Numbered from the stretch's first letter, positions 47,163 through 57,466 are shown. The stretch: 64,000 nucleotides of DNA from Streptococcus pneumoniae (GCF_001096185.1 NZ_CRPU01000001.1:1-64000); one strand, 5' to 3'. Notes: generated from the sequence alone by a model not told the origin. Numbers and translations are program-made.

Positions 47163-47642
47163 TTAGACTAATTTCAGTACAAAACTCATTCCTTTTTCTG
47201 TTGCTCCATTTTCCACAAATCCAAGCGACTTGAAACACCTCCTAGAAGCATGATTGTAGGTGTAGATTTCCTTGACTCTCAATTCTTTCCATCCTTTTAC
47301 TCGAGCCAATTCAATCAAAGCACTCAGAATCTTTTTTCCAAATCCTCAATGTTGGTAAGCGGAATTCCCAATCACAATGGGGAGATTATCCTGAGATAGT
47401 GTAACATCCCCAATTGGAAACCATTCTCCCTTCTCCTTGACTTCAATCCAAAAAAGCTCACCATGCTGATCCAAATAGGAATACATGGCTTCCAAAGTTT
47501 CTTGACTATAAGGTCTCTTCACACCATCTACGAGGTGAACCAAGTTCACATCCTGATACCAAGCAAAAGCTTCTTCACAATGATTGACCTCATAATAAGG
47601 AACAAGACGCAGTGCATTATCTATTTGTAAGATCCGTTTCAT
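47163..47642 (-). pseudogene. GNAT acetyltransferase broken by one in-frame TGA
   Basis: From 47642 the frame MKRILQIDNALRLVPYY ... NSAYQH ends at a TGA (47348-47346). It then continues in the same frame as GFGKKILSALIELARVKGWK ... YNHASRRCFKSLGFVENG ... FVLKLV and stops at 47163. Joined, it is a full-length GNAT protein of about 159 codons. The stop replaces the first residue of the acetyl-CoA loop motif (RxxGxG/A: probably QHRGFGKK); a single CGA to TGA change explains it. The start overlaps the ParB-like gene. Confidence 0.88.
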
Positions 47643-48036
47643 CTGCTTTCCTTTTCAATAAGAGGGTTGCTGCTTGATTAAAACCATCACACCAGTTATA
47701 CCATTTTGCTTCATACTCATCTTGAGCTAAGATATGATTTTTTAAATCCAGAACAGAGTAGATTTTTCTTTCTTCGCAGGCTTGCGCATAGAGATGATAT
47801 AGTTCATCACCACCATCTCTATCCCACTCAGCAGAAATCGTATCCCGACCTGCCAATAAAGCCTGATAAGCCCTGTGATGCCCATCTGTAATCAACAAGT
47901 AATCTCCGAACGCAAGAATACTGATTGGAGCAACATTGATTATTTCTGCCGACTGATAAAGTGTCTGGATGCCTGCTAGTTTCTTTTCTGATAAGTATAG
48001 TTGAGTCGGATGGAGATCTTTTATATTGACTTTCAT
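47617..48036 (-). CDS. Small ParB/Sulfiredoxin-fold-like protein
   Basis: A 139-residue protein resembling the ParB N-terminal nuclease/CTPase fold: the motif LLITDGHHRAYQALLAG matches the conserved G(H/E)RR-like box, with NVAPISILAFGDYL before it. It lacks a DNA-binding helix-turn-helix, so it is not a partition protein. It overlaps the GNAT pseudogene by 26 bases and may have acted with it. Function unknown. Confidence 0.72.
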   Translation of the reverse strand: MKVNIKDLHPTQLYLSEKKLAGIQTLYQSAEIINVAPISILAFGDYLLITDGHHRAYQALLAGRDTISAEWDRDGGDELYHLYAQACEERKIYSVLDLKNHILAQDEYEAKWYNWCDGFNQAATLLLKRKADETDLTNR

Positions 48037-48063
48037 TTCTTTCTCCTCAAGGGAATTCGATAC

Positions 48064-48714
48064 TCACTTCTGCTTGCCTTTAAATCGCCATTGAAAGCGG
48101 AGCTTGTCATAAAAGGGAAATTCGATAAACAGGACTCCCAAACCCACACAGAGACTGGCAAGGACATCTGATGGGTAATGAACTCCCAGATAGACCCTTG
48201 ATACCAACACACTGACTAGGTAGAGACCTAGCACGATTTGCACAATTTTTCTCCAGACCGAATCTTTAATCCGCTGACTAAGAATAACAATCAGAGAGCC
48301 GACCATCAAGGTTACAGCCAGAGAATGACCACTTGGAAAGGAAAATCCCTTCTCCTCCACCAGATGTAAGATAGCTGGTCGTGGGCGCTGGTAGATATTT
48401 TTAAAGGTAACGATTAAAAGACCTGCCAAAGCCAGATTTCCCAGCATGAAGAAACTTTCTATCTTCCATCTCTTACGATAAAAGACAAAAGCTGTAATGA
48501 CAACCCAAGTGATAATCACTGGAATATCAATCAAGCGTGTGATGGCTCGGAAAAGAATGGTCAAGTAATCTGGCAAGTCTCCTCGAATAGCCGTCTGAAT
48601 CGGTTGGTCAAAACCGACCAGCGTTTCAGGGTAAAATTTGACCATGTAGCCAAGAATAACGAAAAGTAAAAGGGCAAAACTGCCCTTCATTAAAAATGTT
48701 TGTTTATCTTTCAT
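48064..48714 (-). CDS. PAP2 superfamily phosphatase
   Basis: A 216-residue membrane protein with six hydrophobic segments. Phosphatase motifs: KNIYQRPRP (motif 1), PSGHSLAV (motif 2), SRVYLGVHYPSD (motif 3). Such proteins dephosphorylate lipid carriers or phosphatidic acid. It overlaps ribU by 11 bases, so it is in the FMN-riboswitch operon, although no link to flavin is known. Confidence 0.9.
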   Translation of the reverse strand: MKDKQTFLMKGSFALLLFVILGYMVKFYPETLVGFDQPIQTAIRGDLPDYLTILFRAITRLIDIPVIITWVVITAFVFYRKRWKIESFFMLGNLALAGLLIVTFKNIYQRPRPAILHLVEEKGFSFPSGHSLAVTLMVGSLIVILSQRIKDSVWRKIVQIVLGLYLVSVLVSRVYLGVHYPSDVLASLCVGLGVLFIEFPFYDKLRFQWRFKGKQK

Positions 48715-49267
48715 AATGTTTTAAGGTTGGTTTCAAGAGAACATACAACAACCAGAATGAAACGGAAAAGATTACACCCTCAATCAAGTTAAAAGGTAAT
48801 ACCATGGTCATTAGGTAGTTGGAAAGTCCCAAAATTTTTCCAATATCAAAGTTAGCAAACTTAGCGTACAGAGGAACAGCGTAAACATAGTTGAGAACCA
48901 ACATAGCCACGGTTAAACCAATAGTCCCAGCTAGAGAGCCTAGTAGGAAACGAAGGGTTGTCCGTTCCTTTTTCCAAATCAAAGCAAATACGATGACAAA
49001 AACTCCCAAAGCTACGATATTCATTGGCAAACCAATGTAAGTATTCACTCCCTGGCTGTTAAGAAGCAATTTCAAGAGTGAGCGAAGCAAGAGAATTCCT
49101 AGAGCAGCAGGCAAATCCATGACCACCAAGCCCACAAGGACTGGCAAGATACTAAATTCGATCTTGAGGAAAGACGCCGCTGGTAAAAGCGGAAAGTCAA
49201 AGTACATCAGCACAAATGAGATGGCTGATAGAATCGCAATGGTCGAAAGTCGACGTGTGTTTGTCAT
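48704..49267 (-). CDS. ribU: Riboflavin transporter RibU (ECF S component)
   Basis: A 187-residue membrane protein with six hydrophobic segments (MTNTRRLSTIAILSAISFVLMYFDFP). It is the substrate-binding part of an energy-coupling-factor transporter; the EcfAA'T module must come from elsewhere. An FMN riboswitch lies upstream (49435-49646). GGAGG stands at good distance from the ATG at 49267; a TTG start at 49282 is less likely. Confidence 0.93.
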   Translation of the reverse strand: MTNTRRLSTIAILSAISFVLMYFDFPLLPAASFLKIEFSILPVLVGLVVMDLPAALGILLLRSLLKLLLNSQGVNTYIGLPMNIVALGVFVIVFALIWKKERTTLRFLLGSLAGTIGLTVAMLVLNYVYAVPLYAKFANFDIGKILGLSNYLMTMVLPFNLIEGVIFSVSFWLLYVLLKPTLKHYER

Positions 49268-49434
49268 AACAGGTTCCTCCAATTTTCTATAAAATCAGAA
49301 GAAGTTAGAAAGGATTCCTCTATCTATTCTCACTTTTTATATCCCAAAAGTTCCCTCTCACTCTATTAAAGAAAACTAAAGCAAGCGGTTACAATCTAGC
49401 TATAAATCTATCAGAACAGACAAAGCTATTCTTT

Positions 49435-49646
49435 CGTCTTCTCCCATCCAGACTATACTGTCGGTTGTGGAATCTCACCACATCAGCTTGCGCTCGCGGA
49501 CTTATTTGGCTAAGATATTTTAGATTTATCTAGGCGTCGCAGTCGAAGATAATACTTAAAGTATATCGAGACAAGACAACGACGAGAAAGCTAAAATAGA
49601 TAGTCAAATTTACCGCCGGTCGGGAATTTCACCCTGCCCTGAAGAC
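49435..49646 (-). promoter_or_regulatory. FMN riboswitch (RFN element) upstream of ribU
   Basis: The minus strand begins TCTTCAGGGCAGGGTGAAATTC, then CCCGACCGGCGGTAAA, and ends with TGATGTGGTGAGATTCCAC, CCGACAGTATAGTCTGGATG, GGAGAAGA, the RFN core. The variable stem between is long (about 90 bases). FMN should switch off ribU and the PAP2 gene. A clear terminator was not resolved between 49435 and 49267; control could be by translation. Confidence 0.95.
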
Positions 49647-49652
49647 TCTTTT

Positions 49653-49681
49653 ATCATAACAAAAAACGCTTGCAAGCGCAA
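49653..49681 (-). promoter_or_regulatory. Promoter of ribU
   Basis: Minus strand -35 TTGCGC (49681-49676), 17-base spacer, -10 TATGAT (49658-49653), next to the trmL terminator. Confidence 0.65.
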
Positions 49682-49690
49682 GCATTTTGT
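49659..49690 (-). terminator. Terminator of trmL overlapping the ribU promoter
   Basis: Minus strand ATGCTTGC, loop GCTT, GCAAGCG then TTTTTTG. The T-run lies in the spacer of the ribU promoter. Confidence 0.75.
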
Positions 49691-49709
49691 TCATTTCCAT
49701 TTTCATTTT

Positions 49710-50213
49710 TTATTTCAATTTATCCACTTCATAGGTATGAACAAGCTCAAGACCTGCAAAGTTCTGCTGGCGAAGAGCTTCGTAGACAATCATGCAAACG
49801 GTATTAGACACATTGAGACTGCGGACATGTTCATCATTCATAGGAATACGGAGAGCTTTCTCAGGATGTTCTCGCATAAAGTCCTCCGGCAATCCCTTGT
49901 CTTCACGTCCAAAAAGAAAATAATGGTCTTCGTCAGTCGATAAATCCACCTCAGAATACACTTTCTCAGCGAATTTCGAAATCAGATAGAGTTTTCCCTT
50001 CATCTGAGACATAAAATCTTCCAAACTCTCGTAAAAATAAATCTCTAGCTTATCCCAATAATCCAATCCAGCCCGCTTCATCTTGCGGTCATCAATAGGA
50101 AAGCCCATTGGCTTGATGATGTGGAGGGGAGAATTGGTCGCAGCGCAAGTACGCGCGATATTGCCTGTATTTTGTGGAATTTGTGGTTCAAATAATACAA
50201 TGTGATTTGTCAT
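49710..50213 (-). CDS. trmL: tRNA (cytidine(34)-2'-O)-methyltransferase TrmL
   Basis: A 167-residue SPOUT (alpha/beta knot) methyltransferase. [22 protein letters not shown] is the N-terminal motif; [10 protein letters not shown] and [15 protein letters not shown] are the SPOUT motifs 2 and 3. It methylates the wobble C or U of tRNA-Leu. Start at 50213 after AAAGGAAG; an in-frame start at 50252 is too far upstream. Confidence 0.94.
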   Translation of the reverse strand: MTNHIVLFEPQIPQNTGNIARTCAATNSPLHIIKPMGFPIDDRKMKRAGLDYWDKLEIYFYESLEDFMSQMKGKLYLISKFAEKVYSEVDLSTDEDHYFLFGREDKGLPEDFMREHPEKALRIPMNDEHVRSLNVSNTVCMIVYEALRQQNFAGLELVHTYEVDKLK

Positions 50214-50405
50214 GACTTGCTTCCTTTCACCATTGCAAAAAAATAGCCACACTGCCCGGAGTCAAGCTCAGCAAACAGCGTGGTTAAGGCATCGTTAACT
50301 TACCTCACAACAGGTTTGAAGTAAATCAGCGAAACTACTTTCTTAGTATAACACTTTCAGAATCATTGTCAATAGAAACGACTTGATTTTTTCAATTTTT
50401 TCAAG

Positions 50406-51236
50406 CTATTTCCAAGGGTTGTAAAATCGTCCGTGATTCTGCAAGATAAGTAGTAAACTAGCTACTAAAAACAAGGCTGCCAAGAGCAAGGTAAGATAGT
50501 CTCCTTTTTTCAAGGCCTGATAACTATACCAAGTGCGTTTTTTCTCTTTCCCAAAGCGTCGAAGCTCCATGGCGGTCGCGATGGTATCAATGCGTTCTAG
50601 CGAGCTAAAAATCAAGGGCGTAATAATGCGCAGATTGCCTTTGATTCGTTGCATAAGAGAAGCTTTCTTGGATAATTCCATCCCACGCGCCTCCTGAGAC
50701 ATCTTGATGGTAAAGAATTCTTCCTGCAAATCTGGAATATAGCGCAAGGTCAGGCTGACTGAATAGGCAATCTTGTAAGACACACCGATTTGATTTAAAC
50801 TGGAAGCAAACTGACTAGAGTGGGTTGTCATCAAAAAGATAATAGCCAGAGGAATGGTGCAAAGGTACTTAATAGCCAGATTTAGCAGATAAAAGAGCTC
50901 TTGACTGGTCAGAGTGTAAGCACCGATTCCCTGCCAAATCACACTTCTCTCTCCGTAAAGTCCAACCCCATACTCAGGAGAAAAGAGATAGACCATCAAG
51001 ACGTTTAAAACGGCAAATACCGTCGCAAAAACGGCAACAAAGGAAACATCTTTAAAACGGATTTCTGACAAATAGAGGAGAAAGACCGAAAAGATGGCAA
51101 TCAGAACAAGCAATCTGGTATCATAGCTAATCATGGCCGCCAATGACACGAGAATGAAAAAGAGGAGTTTCCCAGCTCCTGACAAGCGATGAATCACAGT
51201 ATCTCTATGCTGGTAACCGATTAATTTAGCTTGCAT
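50406..51236 (-). CDS. ECF transporter transmembrane component EcfT-like
   Basis: A 276-residue membrane protein with five to six hydrophobic segments and the coupling motif of T components ([18 protein letters not shown], then [15 protein letters not shown], the Ala-Arg-Gly helices). It overlaps the ATPase gene by 16 bases. With the 560-residue tandem ATPase and the S component it makes a stand-alone (group I) ECF vitamin or metabolite transporter. Confidence 0.88.
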   Translation of the reverse strand: MQAKLIGYQHRDTVIHRLSGAGKLLFFILVSLAAMISYDTRLLVLIAIFSVFLLYLSEIRFKDVSFVAVFATVFAVLNVLMVYLFSPEYGVGLYGERSVIWQGIGAYTLTSQELFYLLNLAIKYLCTIPLAIIFLMTTHSSQFASSLNQIGVSYKIAYSVSLTLRYIPDLQEEFFTIKMSQEARGMELSKKASLMQRIKGNLRIITPLIFSSLERIDTIATAMELRRFGKEKKRTWYSYQALKKGDYLTLLLAALFLVASLLLILQNHGRFYNPWK

Positions 51237-52903
51237 CCTTCTCTCCTTTCTTTGTAAAATGCCGTTAAAGCAAGTGGATCCACGTCTAGTTTCTTGGCCA
51301 AGTTAAAAATAGAGGTTTCTTTTAGATTGGCTTTTATTAACAGCTCAGGATTGCTCAACAGACTAGCTGGATCAGTATCGGCAATCAATTCCCCATCCAC
51401 CATGACAAGAGCCCGGTCTGAATAATCCAGCATCAATTGCATATCATGGGTAATCATGACAATGGTATGCCCTTTTTGATGCAACTCTTCGAGAAATTCC
51501 ATAATCTCAGTATAGTTCTTCTGGTCTTGACCTGCTGTCGGTTCATCTAAGAGGATAATTTCAGCCCCCAAGACCAAAATCGATGCAATGGTGACACGTT
51601 TTTTCTGACCAAATGACAGGGCAGAAATAGGCCAATTACGGAATTCATAAAGCCCACAGATTTTCAAGGTTTCATAGACTTTCTTTTCAATTTCCTGCTC
51701 GTCCACACCTCGCAAACGAAGTCCTAGAGCCACCTCATCAAAGATCATGTTGGTTGAAATCATTTGATTAGGATTTTGCAGCACATAGCCTACTCGTTCC
51801 GCCCGCTCTGCAACAGAATCTCCTTTGATATCCTGCCCTTCCCAAAGATAGCGACCTTCCGTCTGAATAAAGCTACTTAAGGCCTTGGCTAGAGTTGATT
51901 TCCCAGCCCCATTTTTCCCGACAATGGCAATCTTTTCACCCTTTTTAATATCCAAATGTAGGGACTTTAAAATCGGTCTATCATCATAAGAAAACGACAC
52001 GTCCTCTAGTCTAAAGAGTGATTGCAATTCTGGGGTTTCTTTTGCCAGTTCCGTCCGCAACTGAATCTGGACTTTTGAGATAGACAAGTTATCCAGATTT
52101 GCTAATTGTTCTTCCTTGGCTAAATCCACACCCAATTGACGGAGAGTGGTTAGATAAAGGGGTTCCCGAATTCCATTTTGGGTCAATAAATCAGTCGCCA
52201 GTAACTGGTCAGGACTCCCATTAAAGAGGATACGACCATCGTTTATCAGGACAATCCGATCCACAGGGCGATGCAGAACATCCTCCAAACGGTGCTCGAT
52301 AATAAGAGTCGTCGTCCCCTCTTCCTTATGAATCTGGTCAATCAATTCTATAATATCCTGACCTGACTTGGGATCCAGATTGGCGAGTGGCTCATCAAAC
52401 AAAAGAATCGGACTCTCATCAATCAAGACACCAGCTAGACTAACTCGCTGCTTTTGTCCACCAGACAAATCCTGAGGTCTCTGAGCTAGTAAATCAAGAA
52501 GGTCCAGCTTTTCAGCCCATTTATGAACACGATTTTTCATCTCATCTAGTGCTGTTACATCATTTTCCAGAGCAAAAGCCAAATCTTCTGCCACGGACAA
52601 GCCGATAAACTGCCCATCTGTATCCTGCAAAACCGTGCTAACCAGATGAGATTTATCATAGATACTCATATCAAAGGCTACTTGCCCCTTAATCAAAAAT
52701 TCTCCAGATGTCTGACCCTTGTAAATATTGGGAATAATCCCATTCAAACATTGACCCAAGGTAGACTTACCTGACCCAGATGGGCCAACAATTAAGACTT
52801 TCTCTCCCTTGTAAATGGTCAAGTCCACCCCTTGCAAGGTCGGTTCTTGTTGTGTTTCATACTGGAAAGAGAAATCCTTCCACTCAATTATAGCTTCTTT
52901 CAT
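51221..52903 (-). CDS. ECF-type ABC ATPase, two domains fused (YkoD-like)
   Basis: A 560-residue protein with two ABC domains. First: Walker [12 protein letters not shown], signature LSGGQKQRV, Walker [13 protein letters not shown]. Second: [33 protein letters not shown]. Tandem ATPases of this kind drive group I ECF transporters. The gene is separated from the S component by 168 bases with a terminator, so it may depend on its own promoter or read-through. Confidence 0.92.
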   Translation of the reverse strand: MKEAIIEWKDFSFQYETQQEPTLQGVDLTIYKGEKVLIVGPSGSGKSTLGQCLNGIIPNIYKGQTSGEFLIKGQVAFDMSIYDKSHLVSTVLQDTDGQFIGLSVAEDLAFALENDVTALDEMKNRVHKWAEKLDLLDLLAQRPQDLSGGQKQRVSLAGVLIDESPILLFDEPLANLDPKSGQDIIELIDQIHKEEGTTTLIIEHRLEDVLHRPVDRIVLINDGRILFNGSPDQLLATDLLTQNGIREPLYLTTLRQLGVDLAKEEQLANLDNLSISKVQIQLRTELAKETPELQSLFRLEDVSFSYDDRPILKSLHLDIKKGEKIAIVGKNGAGKSTLAKALSSFIQTEGRYLWEGQDIKGDSVAERAERVGYVLQNPNQMISTNMIFDEVALGLRLRGVDEQEIEKKVYETLKICGLYEFRNWPISALSFGQKKRVTIASILVLGAEIILLDEPTAGQDQKNYTEIMEFLEELHQKGHTIVMITHDMQLMLDYSDRALVMVDGELIADTDPASLLSNPELLIKANLKETSIFNLAKKLDVDPLALTAFYKERREGCKLN

Positions 52904-53037
52904 CTTACTCTCTTCATTCGCTTCTTAGACTTCTATTTTATCATAAATCTGCCCCTTCTTGCAGTCTCTTCTCTTAAAATCTTAGCGCCAAAAAGATTCC
53001 TATCCTAGCTTACTTGCCTAACTAATCTATAAACGTC

Positions 53038-53064
53038 GAAAAAGACTGGTTGCCCAGCCTTTTC
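53038..53064 (-). terminator. Terminator between the S component and the ECF ATPase
   Basis: Minus strand AAGGCTGG, GCAA, CCAGTCTTTTTC. Confidence 0.75.
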
Positions 53065-53071
53065 CCTTATG

Positions 53072-53617
53072 TTAATCCTTTTTCAAACTTCCTGAACGAG
53101 TCTGCGTACGTGAATAAGCTAGCAAGAGAAGGGTACCTGCGATAGCTACAGTTACAGCATTAGCAATTCCCGCAACAATCCCTTGGGCAAATACTTTTTC
53201 TGCAGCTTCTTGATAAATCACAACATCTCCAAGTGGTGCCAAGACACCCCAAACAAGAGCATTTGCAAGTAGTTGAATGAGGTTAAAAATAAGAATATCT
53301 TTCCAGTCAAAGACACCATTGATCACACGAACGTACTTTCTAAAAAGTCCGACGGCTAGACCAAAGAGACCACTAGCAATAATCCAAGTCCACCAAAGAC
53401 CGTAGCCAGCAATAGCATCCTTAACAGCATGCCCAATTAAACCAACAAGTAGACCAACTAGAGGGCCAAAAATGATAGACAAGAGGCTCTGTACCGCATA
53501 CTGAAGCTGGATACTTGTATTTGGAACAGGTGTCGGAATGCTGATCATCCCGATGACAACAAAGAGCGCAGCTCCAACACCGATAGCAACAACTTGTTTA
53601 ATTGATTGATTTTTCAT
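53072..53617 (-). CDS. ECF S component, UPF0397 family
   Basis: A 181-residue membrane protein of the UPF0397/ECF substrate-specific family, with six hydrophobic segments ([35 protein letters not shown]). The substrate is not known. It lies between the SAM-hydrolase gene and the ECF ATPase/T genes, so it is the S protein of that transporter. A SAM- or methionine-related substrate is inferred from context only. Confidence 0.85.
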   Translation of the reverse strand: MKNQSIKQVVAIGVGAALFVVIGMISIPTPVPNTSIQLQYAVQSLLSIIFGPLVGLLVGLIGHAVKDAIAGYGLWWTWIIASGLFGLAVGLFRKYVRVINGVFDWKDILIFNLIQLLANALVWGVLAPLGDVVIYQEAAEKVFAQGIVAGIANAVTVAIAGTLLLLAYSRTQTRSGSLKKD

Positions 53618-53632
53618 CTATATTCTCCTATT

Positions 53633-54478
53633 TTATGATTCTATTTTCTTTATTTCAATGGTCCAAGATGAACCGACACCTACATTATAGGCCTTGGCAA
53701 AAGAACCTTGGTTGATAGCCAGACCTAAACGATAGAGAGAGTTGATGTAAAGGATGGGTTGCCCAATTCTCACATCTGCAAATGATTTGCCATAGACAAC
53801 CTGATTTTGATAGACCAGCATATCAGCGTGATAGATAGTCACTTCAAAACGGTCACTAAATTCTGGTTCTAGCTTGTAAAATTCTTCCCGTGTGATAGAG
53901 GTCCAAAGCGAACCGAAACGCACATCCAGAATATCAATAGCTCCCTTTACCAGATGATCTTCAATGATGGTCTCTACGACTGGAAGTTCCACAATCTGAT
54001 CCACACTGAGCTCTGGCCCCACTTCCTCAAAAGAAATGTGACCACTGGCTAGTTTAGCACCTGTATAAGCATAGACATCACGACCGTGAAAGGTATAAGA
54101 ATGCTCTGTGTTTTGTCGTCTATTGGCCACTTCAGAAATCTCACGAATAGCCACAATACCAACGTGTTTCTTAATAAAAGAAAGAGTCCCATTGTCTGGC
54201 GTGACAATGTATTGATTTTTTGCAGTCTTGGCAACCACACTCTTACGTTTCGAGCCGACACCTGGATCAACAACCGATACAAAAGTCGTTCCCTCAGGCC
54301 AGTAATCCACCGTCTGAAAGAGACGGTAACTTCCCTCAAAAATATTATAAGGCGTAATATCGTGCGTCAAATGATGAATTTTTAAGGTTGGAGACTCTTC
54401 TAAAGCCACTCCAATCATAGCCGATACCGCACCATCAACCAGACCAAAGTCTGATTGTAATACCAGTAAATTATTATT
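53633..54478 (-). CDS. SAM hydrolase/SAM hydroxide adenosyltransferase family protein (DUF62)
   Basis: A 281-residue protein of the duf-62 family: LQSDFGLVDGAVSAM near residue 8, FVSVVDPGVGS and IVTPDNGTLSF with conserved Asp. Members split S-adenosylmethionine to adenosine and methionine. The start at 54478 has AAGGAG; an in-frame ATG at 54508 overlaps the -10 of the promoter. Placed upstream of an ECF transporter, suggesting salvage of methionine, adenosine or a sulfur compound. Confidence 0.88.
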   Translation of the reverse strand, partial: NNNLLVLQSDFGLVDGAVSAMIGVALEESPTLKIHHLTHDITPYNIFEGSYRLFQTVDYWPEGTTFVSVVDPGVGSKRKSVVAKTAKNQYIVTPDNGTLSFIKKHVGIVAIREISEVANRRQNTEHSYTFHGRDVYAYTGAKLASGHISFEEVGPELSVDQIVELPVVETIIEDHLVKGAIDILDVRFGSLWTSITREEFYKLEPEFSDRFEVTIYHADMLVYQNQVVYGKSFADVRIGQPILYINSLYRLGLAINQGSFAKAYNVGVGSSWTIEIKKIES

Positions 54479-54503
54479 CATTTTATCTCCTTGTATATCC
54501 TTT

Positions 54504-54512
54504 ATCATACCA
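54504..54512 (-). promoter_or_regulatory. Extended -10 promoter of the SAM hydrolase/ECF operon
   Basis: Minus strand TGGTATGAT, 26 bases upstream of the ATG at 54478. No riboswitch was seen between promoter and gene. Confidence 0.6.
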
Positions 54513-54668
54513 TATTTCAGAGAAAGGTGCTAATAGCTATTTTAATTGATTAGGGTATAGTTTTACCTTATAGCGAATTTTCACTAAAAACTCTGGTGAT
54601 TAGCTAGTAGGTGCATTTTTTCTTGAAAAAAGGTATGATAGTTACATCATGAAAAAGTAGGTTTTATT

Positions 54669-56018
54669 ATGAAAATTATCCTTGTCGGAGGGGGAAAAGT
54701 TGGTTTTGCCCTCTGTCGCTCCTTGGTTGCAGAAAAGCATGATGTTTTGCTGATTGAGCAAGATGAAGCCGTTCTCAATCATATTGTTAATCGCTTTGAT
54801 ATCATGGGTATCCTTGGTAACGGGGCCGATTTTACCATCCTTGAGCAAGCCAGTGTCCAGGATTGTGATATCTTTATCGCCCTGACTGAATACGATGAAG
54901 TGAACATGATTGCAGCCGTTCTAGCCAAAAAAATGGGGGCTAAAGAAACCATCGTTCGGGTACGAAATCCTGAATACTCTAACTCTTATTTCAAGGAAAA
55001 GAATATTCTCGGTTTTTCTCTTATCGTTAACCCTGAGCTCTTGGCTGCCCGCGCTATTGCCAATATCATTGACTTCCCCAACGCCCTCTCTGTCGAACGT
55101 TTCTTTGGAGGACGGGTCAGCTTGATGGAATTCACTGTTAAATCCTCCAGTGGTCTTTGCCAAATGCCCATTTCTGATTTTCGGAAAAAATTTGGCAATG
55201 TCATTGTTTGTGCGATAGAGAGGGATCATCAAATTATCATTCCAAGCGGTGACATGACTGTACAGGATAAAGATAGAATCTTTGTCACTGGTAACCGTGT
55301 TGACATGATGCTCTTCCATAATTATTTCAAGTCTCGTGCCGTGAAGAGCCTTCTCATCGTTGGGGCAGGTAGAATTGCCTATTATCTACTAGGTATCCTC
55401 AAAGACAGTCGTATCGAAACCAAGGTTATTGAAATCAATCCTGAAATCGCTAGCTTCTTTAGCGAGAAATTTCCAAATCTTCATATCGTCCAAGGAGATG
55501 GTACTGCAAAAGATATCCTGCTAGAAGAAAGTGCTCAACACTATGATGCCGTTGCGACTCTAACAGGAGTCGATGAGGAAAATCTGATTACTTCTATGTT
55601 CCTTGACAGGGTAGGTGTACAGAAAAATATCACCAAGGTCAATCGTACCAGTCTCCTCGAGATTATCAATGCGCCTGATTTTTCAAGTATCATCACCCCT
55701 AAAAGCATCGCTGTAGATACGATTATGCACTTTATTCGTGGTCGTGTTAATGCCCAGTATTCAGACCTTCAAGCCATGCACCATCTAGCCAATGGCCAAA
55801 TCGAAACCCTGCAATTCCATATCAAGGAAGCCAATAAAATGACTGCCAAACCTCTTTCTCAACTGAAATTGAAAAAAGGGGTTCTTATTGCAGCCATCAT
55901 TCGAAAGGGCAAGACTATTTTCCCTACTGGGGAGGATATGTTGGAAGTTGGAGACAAGCTCCTAGTAACAACCTTGTTGCCAAACATCACCAAAATTTAT
56001 GACTTAATCGCGAGGTAA
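54669..56018 (+). CDS. trkA: Trk potassium uptake system regulatory subunit TrkA
   Basis: A 449-residue cytoplasmic RCK protein with two TrkA-N (Rossmann) domains: ILVGGGKVGFALC at residue 4 and IVGAGRIAYYLLG near residue 228, each with a TrkA-C domain. It binds NAD(H)/ATP and gates TrkH. ATG at 54669 (-10 TATGAT at 54632-54637 upstream). It ends 3 bases before trkH, so the two are one operon. Confidence 0.94.
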   Translation: MKIILVGGGKVGFALCRSLVAEKHDVLLIEQDEAVLNHIVNRFDIMGILGNGADFTILEQASVQDCDIFIALTEYDEVNMIAAVLAKKMGAKETIVRVRNPEYSNSYFKEKNILGFSLIVNPELLAARAIANIIDFPNALSVERFFGGRVSLMEFTVKSSSGLCQMPISDFRKKFGNVIVCAIERDHQIIIPSGDMTVQDKDRIFVTGNRVDMMLFHNYFKSRAVKSLLIVGAGRIAYYLLGILKDSRIETKVIEINPEIASFFSEKFPNLHIVQGDGTAKDILLEESAQHYDAVATLTGVDEENLITSMFLDRVGVQKNITKVNRTSLLEIINAPDFSSIITPKSIAVDTIMHFIRGRVNAQYSDLQAMHHLANGQIETLQFHIKEANKMTAKPLSQLKLKKGVLIAAIIRKGKTIFPTGEDMLEVGDKLLVTTLLPNITKIYDLIAR

Positions 56019-56021
56019 GAA

Positions 56022-57461
56022 ATGAATAAAAGTATGATTCGTTACCTCCTCTCAAAGTTACTTTTGATTGAAGCTGTTCTCCTTTTGGTTCCTGTAGCTG
56101 TCGCTCTCTATTACCGTGAATCGAGCCAAGTCTTTACGGCTCTCTTTTCAACAATAGGGATTCTCGTATTACTAGGCGGTTCAGGAATTTTACAAAAGCC
56201 AAAAAATCAACGGATTTATGCCAAGGAGGGAATCTTGATTGTGGCCCTCTGTTGGATCCTTTGGTCTTTCTTTGGAGGTCTCCCCTTTGTTTTTGCTGGG
56301 CAAATTCCCAGCGTTATCGATGCCTTTTTTGAAATCAGTTCTGGCTTTACAACTACTGGAGCAAGTATTTTGAACGACGTTTCGGTTCTCAGTCGTTCCC
56401 TCCTCTTCTGGCGAAGTTTTACCCACTTGATCGGAGGGATGGGAGTGCTTGTTTTTGCACTTGCTATTATGGATAATGCCAAGAATAGCCACCTAGAAGT
56501 GATGAAGGCTGAGGTTCCTGGCCCTGTTTTTGGCAAGGTTGTATCCAAACTAAAAAACACTGCCCAGATTCTCTATCTCCTTTATCTAGCTCTCTTCTCC
56601 CTCTTTGTCATCATCTATTATCTGGCTGGCATGCCCCTATTTGATAGTTTTGTCATTGCCATGGGAACAGCAGGTACAGGAGGTTTTACAGTCTATAACG
56701 ATGGAATTGCTCACTATGGTAGCTCACTGATTACCTATCTAGTTAGTATAGGAGTTTTGGTTTTTGGAGTAAATTTCAATCTCTACTACTACCTCATGCT
56801 CCGTCGCGTCAAGGCCTTCTTTGGTGACGAAGAACTTCGTGCTTACTTGGTCATCGTGCTGGTTTCTACAGGCTTGATTAGCCTTAATACCCTCTATCTC
56901 TATCCAGGATTTTCAAAAAGTTTTGAAATGGCCTTCTTCCAGGTTTCCAATATCATTACGACAACCGGTTTTGGATACGGAGACATTACCAATTGGCCCC
57001 TCTTCTCCCAGTTTATCCTCCTCTTCCTCATGGGAATCGGTGGTTCTGCTGGTTCAACCGCAGGTGGACTCAAGGTTATTCGAGGCCTCATCCTTTCAAA
57101 AATTGCTAAAAATCAGATTTTGTCAATTCTATCTCCCCACCGTGTTTTGACCCTCCATGTTAATAAAACGGTGATTGACAAAGATACCCAGCATAAGATT
57201 CTCAAGTACTTTGTCATCTATGCTATGATTTTGCTATCCCTTATCTTTATTGTCAGCCTAGATAGCAATGATTTTCTGGTTGTGACCAGCGCTGTCTTTA
57301 GCTGTTTCAATAATATCGGGCCTATTCTAGGAACCACTTCTAGCTTCTCAATCTTTAGTCCTATCTCAAAAATTCTCCTCTCCTTTGCAATGATTGCAGG
57401 GCGCTTGGAGATTTACCCAATCCTACTTCTCTTTATGAAGAGAACTTGGTCTAAGAGATAA
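56022..57461 (+). CDS. trkH: Trk potassium uptake channel TrkH
   Basis: A 479-residue membrane protein of the SKT family with four M-P-M repeats. The selectivity-filter glycines lie in SSGFTTTGAS (about residue 111), TAGTGGFTVYNDG, TTTGFGYGDITNW and FNNIGPILGT. TrkA encoded just upstream controls it. The gene starts at 56022 with GAGGTAAGA upstream and ends at a strong terminator. Confidence 0.95.
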   Translation: MNKSMIRYLLSKLLLIEAVLLLVPVAVALYYRESSQVFTALFSTIGILVLLGGSGILQKPKNQRIYAKEGILIVALCWILWSFFGGLPFVFAGQIPSVIDAFFEISSGFTTTGASILNDVSVLSRSLLFWRSFTHLIGGMGVLVFALAIMDNAKNSHLEVMKAEVPGPVFGKVVSKLKNTAQILYLLYLALFSLFVIIYYLAGMPLFDSFVIAMGTAGTGGFTVYNDGIAHYGSSLITYLVSIGVLVFGVNFNLYYYLMLRRVKAFFGDEELRAYLVIVLVSTGLISLNTLYLYPGFSKSFEMAFFQVSNIITTTGFGYGDITNWPLFSQFILLFLMGIGGSAGSTAGGLKVIRGLILSKIAKNQILSILSPHRVLTLHVNKTVIDKDTQHKILKYFVIYAMILLSLIFIVSLDSNDFLVVTSAVFSCFNNIGPILGTTSSFSIFSPISKILLSFAMIAGRLEIYPILLLFMKRTWSKR

Positions 57462-57466
57462 AATAC

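Noticed and set aside
50214-50405. Hairpin-rich 190-base gap between the EcfT gene and trmL as a possible riboswitch
   Set aside because: Some inverted repeats and a terminator-like CCGGGCAGTGTGGC are present, but no known riboswitch core could be recognised.
54921-55319. 132-codon open frame opposite trkA
   Set aside because: Antisense shadow of the well-supported trkA gene.
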